Made by a program: the position numbers and the translations under genes
From: Mixophyes australis
Taxonomy: Eukaryota > Chordata > Amphibia > Anura > Limnodynastidae
Length of the DNA: 64,000 bases
Direction: 5' to 3'
Assembly: GCA_036250195.1 (NCBI GenBank)
Contig: JAVHZZ010000003.1
Span: forward strand, 89,110,418 to 89,174,417
The notes under the pieces: generated by a model
Databases searched by the model: none
The model's input: the letters and a program-made list of their open reading frames with translations, nothing else
Told to the model about the DNA's origin: nothing
Shown here: in pieces, positions 23,053-30,861 of the stretch
How the letters are laid out: each line of letters begins with the position of its first letter
Position numbering within the stretch: position 1 is the stretch's first letter

Positions 23053-23425
23053 TGACTGCGTAGTGTGGTGGCCCCGGTACACAATTTGGTACCGAGGCCA
23101 CAATATAATTAAAAAACCCTCCACGTGTCAGAATTCCACCAAAAAAGGGTATGGACTGCGTAGTGTGGTGGCCCCGGTACACAATTTGGTACCGAGGCCA
23201 CAATATAATTAAAAAATTGGGCATCAACTGTCACCGTTGTTTAATATCTGATACACCTAAATATGGACTGCACAGTGGAGTGGCCCCGGTAGTAAATTTG
23301 GTGCCGGGGCCACAATAAAATAAATACACCCTCAACTGGTCTGAATTCCACCAAACAAGTATCTGGACTGCGTAGTGGGGTGGCCCCGGTACCCAATTTG
23401 ATACCGGGGCCACAATACCTCCTCC
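23053..23425. repeat. 100-bp tandem repeat with internal hairpin, about 4 copies
   Basis: Units start 'tggactgcgtagtg' at about 23053, 23153, 23265 and 23364. Each carries a palindrome of the form 'ggccccggta..ataccggggcc' (variants in the first two copies). The array is matched by a second one at 33719-33975 on the far side of the retrovirus. Both are followed by 'cacaatacctcctccaa'. Confidence 0.9.
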
Positions 23426-24272
23426 AAACATGGTACAGACAATTCGTCATTGAGATCCCATCAAGCATGTTAAAGACAGACAGGGTCGAAGTGTTATTGG
23501 TTGACTTTGTAAACCAAAAAACTGTCCCTGTTGCACAGTCGTGCAATGAAGACTGACTTTTTCATTTAAAGGCACCATCTTTCAAGTGTAGTGTTTGTAA
23601 GTCTAAGTCATATTATACTTTTGGTAAAATTGGTTTATTTTGTTCCTCTTTATGGTAATGTCGAAGTCAGCAAATTGGATAAAGTCATTTCAATTAAAGT
23701 CTAGCAAACTTGGTTGTCTTTGTCTGAAAAGATGCGTACGGTACGCATCGACGTACAAGGGAACGCTACGGCGTGAAAGGGCGTACGCATCCACTACACG
23801 TGGCAGCAACAGTAATTGGTCTTTTACCATACATTCGCACAAACACGCATACTTATAAAATAGTACACATTATTGGTAGTTGCAACACATAGTCAGTTAT
23901 GTCGAAATATAGTAGTATTTATATGTTATATCAGAATTACATGCATATTAGTGAAATACACAGAACGGGTTAAAGGAATAACATCATGAGTGGTATCATA
24001 ATGAACCTTGTTACATATCCTACTGTTTGGTGCGCTCTGCGAGGGAATCGCAGAGTGCATACGCAAGTTATGAATGATAGGGAATTATGAACTACTTAAG
24101 ACTAAGGAATTCTGGCGGGAAGAGCAGAGCATACCCCCTGCAGAGATGACCCCCTCCTTTGGATTCCTTAGGATGAACCAGCCAATGATTGACGACCCCT
24201 TGGACATTCCTGAGACCCGGACCAATAGATGCAAGCCATACCATCTTCATTGTATTACTGTATTTGATTGTG

Positions 24273-24280
24273 TATATAAG
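24273..24280 (+). promoter_or_regulatory. 5' LTR TATA box
   Basis: TATATAAG, about 140 bp before the poly(A) signal, is the likely core promoter of the provirus. Transcription would start about 25-30 bp downstream. The 3' LTR has the same motif at 33296-33303. Confidence 0.8.
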
Positions 24281-24421
24281 CAGCAGCTTGTGATCCAGAG
24301 TGCAGACTTCTTGTCCCCAGACTTCAGGATTGAATGACTGCACTGGATCCAGAGCGCCTGCGATAAGTAACGGCTGTATTTACTATTACTTCGCTTGAGC
24401 ATATTTTTTCCACTTATTGCG

Positions 24422-24427
24422 AATAAA
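24422..24427 (+). terminator. LTR poly(A) signal
   Basis: AATAAA in 'gcgaataaatctttg'. In the 3' LTR the same signal (33445-33450) would direct 3'-end formation of viral transcripts. Confidence 0.8.
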
Positions 24428-24499
24428 TCTTTGTGCGTTGGAAACACAAATCGAGGTTCGACAATCGTTATTGGTTAGCGACAATACGCACATAACAAT

Positions 24500-24510
24500 T
24501 GGGGGCTCGT
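24500..24510 (+). other. Primer binding site, proline tRNA type
   Basis: TGGGGGCTCGT lies two bases after the LTR. It complements the 3' end of proline tRNA (CCA plus the adjoining acceptor bases), the primer used by many gammaretroviruses. The match is read over 11 bases and then diverges. Confidence 0.8.
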
Positions 24511-24595
24511 GAGCTTTGGAGGTTTCATTGCCGATGATACGCAAGACCAACGGATTTCGGTTCCTCAACAAAGGATGGAGACGCGTCATAAACGG

Positions 24596-24600
24596 GTAAG
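24596..24600 (+). promoter_or_regulatory. Putative 5' splice donor in leader
   Basis: 'aacgg|gtaagaa' has GTAAG at 24596-24600, a strong donor match. Joined to the acceptor at 30858-30859 it would give a singly spliced env mRNA. Predicted from sequence only. Confidence 0.6.
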
Positions 24601-25411
24601 AACGCATGGTGTTCAAAACCTGAATTTTACTCTGTGTTGCGAAACCGAATGTCCGTTTTGCATTATCTAGGGCACGCTAACTAGAACCTAGGGACAAAAG
24701 AGAAAACTGTTTCTTTTTTCTGTCATTGTGCGTTTTAACTGTATTGCATTGTTTAGCGTATGTGTACTTCCTGCTGTGCGTACGCGAACTTCCGGTAAAC
24801 TTGCCACGTGGTTAAACAATCGTTTTGATAGTTATTATACATGCATAGTATAATTACTTGTGAAAGCCTCTGAGACATTATTACTATTGTTGGGAACTTT
24901 TGATTTTCTGCGCAGAAAAGGTGTATAGTGTGTGATGTTGTAACGTAGATACACTGTTTTATTGTTGAGGTGCTCAGTTGCTGTCTGACGAGGCGGATTG
25001 CCCAACTGAAGGACGGTATACAGGGCAGGTATACCGAATGCGAAAACTGGGTTTTCGCAAAGCGCTACCAATAGATCGCAAGGTTTGCTAATAATTAGTA
25101 TTGGTAGGCAGTGCGATCCGGTCGCACCGTTAGTGCGAATTGGTGAAGCAGCTAGGAGGAATTATACTGGAAAGGCAGGTTGATTGTATCGACTTTGCGC
25201 TCCCAGCGATAATAAACTCAGCAGATTTTGTGGTTTAGCCAGGGTATCGAGGAGCTGATAGCCCTTGGGGCCCACAGTGATATTTCTGTATTAGGGATCC
25301 TCGCCAGGGGCGAGAAAAGCGAGTGAACGCGGCTAAAGGAAATACGTTCACCGAGGATTATAGATCTCTAGCGGTGAGTATAGCAACAGAGTTGAAATTA
25401 TTAGGTGGAAA

Positions 25412-25481
25412 GAACAGAGCATTGCGGTGTGTCTGTATTTCACATTTGGCCGGAAGGAACAGAGCATTGCGGTGTGTCTGT
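25412..25481 (+). repeat. 45-bp direct duplication in the gag leader
   Basis: 'gaacagagcattgcggtgtg' starts at 25412 and again at 25457, followed by the same 'tctgt'. The period is 45 bp, a multiple of three. It lies 30-100 bp before the gag ATG, where packaging or translational signals often reside. Confidence 0.9.
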
Positions 25482-25509
25482 GTTCCGGGTAGAAGGTATA
25501 TTGTTCAAC

Positions 25510-27129
25510 ATGGGTGCTAAGCATACGCTAGAGATGGTCAGTGTACTGCCTAAGGAAGGCCCTATTGGTTCAGCGAGGTTTCTCATGTGTAAGAAATATG
25601 GTGCATATGCAACTGTGTATTGTGACACGTGGGTCGGGATGACCAAAGCTTGTGATAGGCCTTTCCCAACAATAGGGAGTTTTAATGCAGAGGTACTGAA
25701 TACTGTAAAAGATAAAATATGGTTGATCAAGTCAACGAAAAAGAGAAATAGACATAATGATTGTTTAAAATTGTGGCAAATGGAAGGTAACACGTGGCAG
25801 AGCAGCGAATGCAAACCGGAAATAGGCGTGGCGAAAAGCGCGCGCAAGGCGGATGTAACCATTGAGAAGCGTGGCGAACTCAGCGCAAGCGCGCCCCCGC
25901 CACCTTATGTGGCGGGAGGGGTAAGTACAGCCGTTGTTAAAACTGAAAATAGAAAAATTACTAAGTTGTACCCTGTTTTAAATCAGTTTCAATCAAGTGT
26001 ATCTGAAAACGAAGATGAACCCACTGGGATTTCGGCCATTGCCCATGCTGTTAATGTACTAGAGGCTCAGCGCAAGTATGAGAAAATGGCTGAGATAGGT
26101 GAGAGTAGCGTGATCACTAGGAGTGAAAGTGTTCTAAATCTAGGGCCTGTAAATCCTGTAGCGTCCCCTGAAGTTAGTGTACCAGAGGGTGTGTTCCCGG
26201 TCCGCACAATATCAGTTCCCAATGGGAAACCGGATAAGGATGGTGTAGTTCCTTTAAGAAATGTTACAATGCATTGTCCCTGGACTAGATCAGAATTACG
26301 TTCCATTATGACTGAATTCCCAGATCCTAGAAAAGAGTTAGCTAAATGTCAAAAATTTGTTAAAGTCTTAGGGAATGCTCATGAACCAACCAGTAAGGAT
26401 TGGCGGGTAGTGTTGAGGGCGTGTCTTCCTCCCAATACTAACATACAAAAATTTATTGGAGATTGTTTGTTGGAGGAAGATGACACCCTGACTGATGAGA
26501 TTAACCAACGGAATATAGAACAAATTGTCAAACACTTAGCCATCTGTTTTCCAGTAGTAGTAAATTGGAGTAAGATTTTCACCATTAAACAAAAAGATAG
26601 TGAAACTGCCTCAGATTACTTTGCTAGAGCTATAACAGCGATTGCACGATTTACTGGGATATCCAACATAAGTGAGGACCCACATCACAGAGAGGTAGCT
26701 GTAGGGGTACTGATGGATGGCCTTAGGGAAAATTTAAAGACGAGAGTACAAACCACATTACCTAATTGGAGAGGCGTCACGGTAGACTCCCTTAGGGAGT
26801 CTGCTGTGGAGCATGACAAGAACCTTTTTAGAAAAAGGGAAGAGAAAAGTGATAGGTTAATGACGGTAAGTATACAGGCTCTAGAAGGGGTGCATACACG
26901 ACCACCAGCATACAACCCATATAACAGGAAACCTAAAGTGATCAGGTGTTTCAACTGTAACGAGGAAGGACATTACGCTAGAGATTGTAATAAAGAAAGA
27001 CTCAATACACATAGGGGTGGGTCACATAGATATCCTCCAAGAAAGGATTCACATAGACTAGAAGACTCACATCTACCCGCGCATATTACGGCAGCAAATG
27101 CTGCGCGGGAAATCACTAGTCAGCGCTAG
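25510..27129 (+). CDS. gag: Retroviral Gag polyprotein (539 aa)
   Basis: Gag forms the virus core: matrix, capsid and nucleocapsid. I chose the ATG at 25510 because it begins Met-Gly, the site for N-terminal myristoylation that anchors matrix to the membrane. The frame is open for 35 further codons upstream without an ATG. A PPPPY late-budding motif sits at residues 129-133. The capsid part lies at about 230-470 and holds 'PWTRSELRSIM', typical of the class I capsid start. A single CCHC zinc knuckle (C-x2-C-x4-H-x4-C, residues 480-493) ends the protein, as in gamma- and epsilonretroviruses. It stops at UAG, after which the same frame continues as pol. It is complete, with no frame break. Domain borders are estimates. 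Confidence 0.95.
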   Translation: MGAKHTLEMVSVLPKEGPIGSARFLMCKKYGAYATVYCDTWVGMTKACDRPFPTIGSFNAEVLNTVKDKIWLIKSTKKRNRHNDCLKLWQMEGNTWQSSECKPEIGVAKSARKADVTIEKRGELSASAPPPPYVAGGVSTAVVKTENRKITKLYPVLNQFQSSVSENEDEPTGISAIAHAVNVLEAQRKYEKMAEIGESSVITRSESVLNLGPVNPVASPEVSVPEGVFPVRTISVPNGKPDKDGVVPLRNVTMHCPWTRSELRSIMTEFPDPRKELAKCQKFVKVLGNAHEPTSKDWRVVLRACLPPNTNIQKFIGDCLLEEDDTLTDEINQRNIEQIVKHLAICFPVVVNWSKIFTIKQKDSETASDYFARAITAIARFTGISNISEDPHHREVAVGVLMDGLRENLKTRVQTTLPNWRGVTVDSLRESAVEHDKNLFRKREEKSDRLMTVSIQALEGVHTRPPAYNPYNRKPKVIRCFNCNEEGHYARDCNKERLNTHRGGSHRYPPRKDSHRLEDSHLPAHITAANAAREITSQR

Positions 27130-27180
27130 GGGTCAGGTCATACCTGTAGTCTACAGCCAGTGAGGTTAACTGAGAGTCAG
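27127..27180 (+). promoter_or_regulatory. gag UAG readthrough region
   Basis: The gag stop is UAG followed by GGG, and the frame stays open into protease. Just downstream are two short self-complementary stretches: CAGGT-cat-ACCTG (about 27134-27146) and CTGTAG-t-CTACAG (about 27145-27157). They overlap, so only one could form at a time. Retroviruses of this class make Gag-Pol by suppressing this stop with the aid of a downstream RNA structure. Whether either stem or a larger pseudoknot serves here is a guess. Confidence 0.6.
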
Positions 27181-30100
27181 AGTGAAGAACCAACAATGAT
27201 AGTTGACATAGCTGGCAGGAAACAAACTTTTCTTGTAGATACAGGGGCGGCCCGATCTGTGATAACCTCTCCTTTCAATCTACAGGTGACCAGCAAAACT
27301 ATTCCAGCTATGGGGGTGACGGGAAAAGTGTTACATTATCCTCTAACTAAACCCGCCGAAGTTACTATCGGGCCTCTGCATACTAAGCATTCGTTTCTCT
27401 TGGCTGCAGCGGCTCCTACTAACTTGCTAGGGAGAGACTTGTTATGTAAAATGGGATGTGTCATATACTGTACTTCAGATGGTGTGTTCCTAGATATACC
27501 CGAGAGGGTTGCACATGAGGTACAGGACATATTGGACACCCCTCCAAGGTTAATGTTACACTCTCCTGTTATAGAACAAAGTCCATCTCAAGTAAAGGGG
27601 ATGTTGCTGGAAATACCAGGTTCCCTATGGACCAGAGATGGACAGGACACTGGACTGATGGCAAACGTAGCCCCTGTCATGGTCAATCTAAAAAGTGGTA
27701 GGATAGCTCCAAAAATCCCACAGTATCCATTAAAACCGGAGGTGGAACTAGGGGTATATCCTGTTATTAAGAGGCTGTTACAACAAGGGATTTTAATTCG
27801 TACAGCCAGTACAGCAAATAGTCCCATATTCCCTGTGAAGAAGAGTGGGGGGAGGGGCTATAGATTAGTCCAGGACTTAAGGGGAATTAACAAAGTTGTT
27901 GAGAGCCAATTCCCCGTAGTGCCGAATCCTGCTGTCATCCTCATGCAGATTCCACCGTCTGCCAGTCATTTTACTGTCATTGATCTATGTTCTGCTTTCT
28001 TTTCAGTCCCTCTTCACCCTGACTGCCAATACCTTTTTGCATTCTCCTACAGGGGAGTGCAATACACATGGACCAGACTACCCCAGGGGTTCATTGACAG
28101 CCCCAGTATTTTCTCCCAAGCCTTACATGACTGTTTGCAATCCTTTCAACCCCACAATGGGTCTGTTCTAATTCAATATGTGGACGATTTGTTGTTGTGC
28201 TCTGATTCTTTTATGTCATGTTTACATGATACTAAATTGTTGTTGCTTCATCTTTCACAAACAGGGCACAAGGTGGCAAAGGATAAATTACAGCCATGTC
28301 AGACTAAGGTCAAATACTTAGGACACTGCCTCACTAAGGGGCTAAGACACCTGACAACCGACAGAATTGAGGCCATACAACACATGACCCTGCCGCAGAG
28401 CCAGAAGCAGATTCGTACTTTCTTGGGGATGTGTGGATACTGTAGGTCCTGGATCCCAGGTTTTTCTATTCTGGCATTACCATTGCAGGAGCTAGTCTCT
28501 TCCTCAAAACCAGAACGTGTCGTACACACAGAAGAGTCGGAGCAAGCGTTCTTTAATCTTAAAGATAGTCTGACAAGAGCACCTGCATTGGGAATACCTG
28601 ATTATGAAAAGCCTTTTGAGCTATTTTGTACAGAAGCTGATGGCTGTGCAGCAGGTGTCCTCACACAGAAACATGGTGACGCTAGCAGACCGGTAGCATA
28701 CTACAGTGCACAATTAGACAATGTGGCAAGGTCACTCCCAACATGTCTTAGAAGTGTAGCAGCAACGGCCCTTCTAGTAAGTAAGAGCGAGGATGTAGTA
28801 TTAGGACATAATTCAACCATCTATACACCCCATGCTGTATCAGCTCTGTTAAATTCAGCCCAAACCAGACATGTTTCTTCAGCTAGATTCACAAAGTGGG
28901 AACTAGCCCTGATGGCACCCTCAAACATCACCATCAAACGATGTAGCACCCTAAATCCAGCTACATACCTTCCGTATGTGTCTCAAGAGACACAAAGGGT
29001 GGGAGGTGAGGAGACCCTGGTTGATGATGAGTTAGGCAAGAATACTGACACGCATGACTGTATGGAACACCTGAATCAGACCTTTACTGCAAGGCCCGAC
29101 ATACGTGACACCCCCTTAGAAAATGTAGATTTTACGTTTTATACAGACGGAAGTTGCCATAGACAGACAGAGACAGGAGAGCTATGTACTGGTTACGCTG
29201 TTGTAGACGATCAGGATGTGGTAGAAGCTGAACCCCTTGGTCCACCTCACTCAGCCCAGGTGGCGGAACTAGTAGCACTAAAGAGAGCGTGTGAATTGGC
29301 AGAGGGTAAATCAGCCAACATATATACTGACTCTAGGTACGCCTTCGGGGTAGTGCATGATTTTGGGGCCCTTTGGCGTCTTAGAAACTTTACGACAGCA
29401 GCAGGTACACCAGTGGCACACTCACAACACATAAAAGGACTTCTGACAGCGATACAGTTACCCAGAACAGTAGCCGTCATAAAGTGCAAAGCCCATACCT
29501 TTGAAGAAGACCCAGTGTCATTGGGCAACAACAGGGCAGACGAAGCTGCTAAATGGGCAGCAGGGCAACCTATGACTGTATCGACCGAGACTATGATGGT
29601 TTTTCAGACATTAGACACGCAGAAATTAATTGAAATGCAAGATTTGTGTTCCCTGCAGGAGAAGGCGGTCTGGAAGGCGAAGGGATGTGGTCAAGAGTCC
29701 TCAGGACTCTGGAGGGATGGACAAGGTAAGCCTGTAGCTCCCCGAACATACTATCCAAGCCTGGCTGAAGCAGCACACGGCCTGACTCACCTGGGTAAAG
29801 AAGGTATGTGCAAACTGGTGAGAGCATACTGGTGTGCTCCCGGATTTTCCTCTCAAGCTGGTAAGAAAGCAATGTCATGTCTTACTTGTTTGAGGAAAAA
29901 TGTTGGGAAAACTATTCCAACTGAGCCATCCCACATCCCTCCTACAGACGGACCTTTTCAGGTAATACAAATTGACTATATCCAACTACCACCGTGCAGG
30001 AATCTAAAGTATGTGTTAGTGTGTATTGATGTGTTTTCCGGTTGGGTAGAAGCATATCCGGCAGCCACTAATACTGCTGTGTTCACTGCAAAGAAAATTG

Positions 30101-30804
30101 TACAAGACTTTGTGTGTAGGTTCGGTATCCCTAGAATCATTGAAAGTGATAGGGGTACCCATTTTACTGGTGATGTCTTCCAAAATATGTGTAAACTCAT
30201 GGGAATCAGTAGCAGACTTCACACCCCTTACCGACCACAAGCCAGTGGTAAGGTGGAGAGAGTAAACGGTACTATCAAGAACAAACTAGGTAAGATAATG
30301 GCTGAAACTGGGTTGGCATGGCCTGAGGCTTTGCCGTTGGTCCTCCACAGCATTCGAACCACTCCTAGACCTCCTCTTAATCTGTCCCCCTTTGAGATAC
30401 TGTTCGGACGACAACCTCATTTGATCGTGAGTCCACAAGACGACTTAAAGTGTAATAATGAAGTGACTGTACAATATCTTATAAGAATGAGTAGACAGCT
30501 GAAACAACAACAACAAAAACTAAAAATGCTGTCACCTGGTATGCCAGAGACGAACTGTCATGATGTTGAACCTGGAGACTATGTTATGATCCGCAATTTC
30601 TTACGTTCAGGTTGTTTAACAGACCGTTGGGAAGGCCCGTACCAAGTGCTGCTGACCAGTACTACATCACTGAAGGTTGCAGAGAGAGACACTTGGGTCC
30701 ATTCCACCCACTGCAGGAGAGTCCATAATCCGGAGAAAGTGCAAGACAAGACTCAGACCGACGACATAGAGCTGTCACTTGTGAGCCTGTTCCGGGAGAC
30801 CTAA
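27130..30804 (+). CDS. pol: Retroviral Pol: protease, RT, RNase H, integrase
   Basis: Counted from the first codon after the gag UAG (1,224 aa). Protease has its active site DTGAA at residues 37-41 and 'LLGRDLL' further on. Reverse transcriptase has YVDD at 350-353. RNase H begins with a 'FYTDGS' catalytic block (Asp at 673). Integrase has an HHCC zinc site (His 883 and 887, Cys 917 and 920) and the DD35E triad (Asp 949, Asp 1007, Glu 1043), followed by a GPY motif at 1169-1171 as in gammaretroviruses. All expected catalytic residues are present and no break was seen. No separate ATG is needed if it is made by readthrough of gag; the first in-frame ATG is well inside protease. It ends at UAA (30802-30804), 57 bases before env. 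Confidence 0.95.
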   Translation, partial: GSGHTCSLQPVRLTESQSEEPTMIVDIAGRKQTFLVDTGAARSVITSPFNLQVTSKTIPAMGVTGKVLHYPLTKPAEVTIGPLHTKHSFLLAAAAPTNLLGRDLLCKMGCVIYCTSDGVFLDIPERVAHEVQDILDTPPRLMLHSPVIEQSPSQVKGMLLEIPGSLWTRDGQDTGLMANVAPVMVNLKSGRIAPKIPQYPLKPEVELGVYPVIKRLLQQGILIRTASTANSPIFPVKKSGGRGYRLVQDLRGINKVVESQFPVVPNPAVILMQIPPSASHFTVIDLCSAFFSVPLHPDCQYLFAFSYRGVQYTWTRLPQGFIDSPSIFSQALHDCLQSFQPHNGSVLIQYVDDLLLCSDSFMSCLHDTKLLLLHLSQTGHKVAKDKLQPCQTKVKYLGHCLTKGLRHLTTDRIEAIQHMTLPQSQKQIRTFLGMCGYCRSWIPGFSILALPLQELVSSSKPERVVHTEESEQAFFNLKDSLTRAPALGIPDYEKPFELFCTEADGCAAGVLTQKHGDASRPVAYYSAQLDNVARSLPTCLRSVAATALLVSKSEDVVLGHNSTIYTPHAVSALLNSAQTRHVSSARFTKWELALMAPSNITIKRCSTLNPATYLPYVSQETQRVGGEETLVDDELGKNTDTHDCMEHLNQTFTARPDIRDTPLENVDFTFYTDGSCHRQTETGELCTGYAVVDDQDVVEAEPLGPPHSAQVAELVALKRACELAEGKSANIYTDSRYAFGVVHDFGALWRLRNFTTAAGTPVAHSQHIKGLLTAIQLPRTVAVIKCKAHTFEEDPVSLGNNRADEAAKWAAGQPMTVSTETMMVFQTLDTQKLIEMQDLCSLQEKAVWKAKGCGQESSGLWRDGQGKPVAPRTYYPSLAEAAHGLTHLGKEGMCKLVRAYWCAPGFSSQAGKKAMSCLTCLRKNVGKTIPTEPSHIPPTDGPFQVIQIDYIQLPPCRNLKYVLVCIDVFSGWVEAYPAATNTAVFTAKKIVQDFVCRFGIPRIIESDRGTHFTGDVFQNMCKLMGISSRLHTPYRPQASGKVERVNGTIKNKLGKIMAETGLAWPEALPLVLHSIRTTPRPPLNLSPFEILFGRQPHLIVSPQDDLKCNNEVTVQYLIRMSRQLKQQQQKLKMLSPGMPETNCHDVEPGDYVMIRNFLRSGCLTDRWEGPYQVLLTSTTSLKVAERDTWVHSTHCRRVHNPEKVQDKTQTDDIELSLVSLFRET

Positions 30805-30847
30805 AGCCTGCAGTTGAGACACCTGAACCAGAGACGTTGCCTCAGAA

Positions 30848-30859
30848 CTATCTTTCCAG
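30848..30859 (+). promoter_or_regulatory. Putative env splice acceptor
   Basis: 'ctatctttccag' ends in AG at 30858-30859 after a short pyrimidine run. The env ATG starts at 30862, two bases later, so spliced env mRNA would have almost no extra leader before the ATG. Confidence 0.6.
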
Positions 30860-30861
30860 CG

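Larger units (their letters stand above)
23659..24497 (+). repeat. 5' LTR (839 bp)
   Basis: It starts TGTCGAAG and ends ACATAACA, so it has the usual TG...CA ends. It contains a TATA box (24273-24280) and a poly(A) signal (24422-24427), which puts U3 at about the first 640 bp and R-U5 at the last 200 bp. A short palindrome 'gatgcgtacggtacgcatc' lies near 23731-23749 in U3. Its partner is 32682-33520. Confidence 0.97.

Noticed and set aside
23640..23858. ORFs inside the LTRs (23640, 24074, 32645, 33097 and their minus-strand counterparts)
   Set aside because: They are duplicated because the LTR is duplicated, and they have no protein-family motifs. They run across promoter and R-U5 sequence.
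25405..25509. N-terminal extension of gag from a GTG codon
   Set aside because: No ATG and no signal-peptide-like segment in the 35 extra codons, which mainly translate the 45-bp duplication. The Met-Gly start at 25510 fits retroviral matrix proteins.
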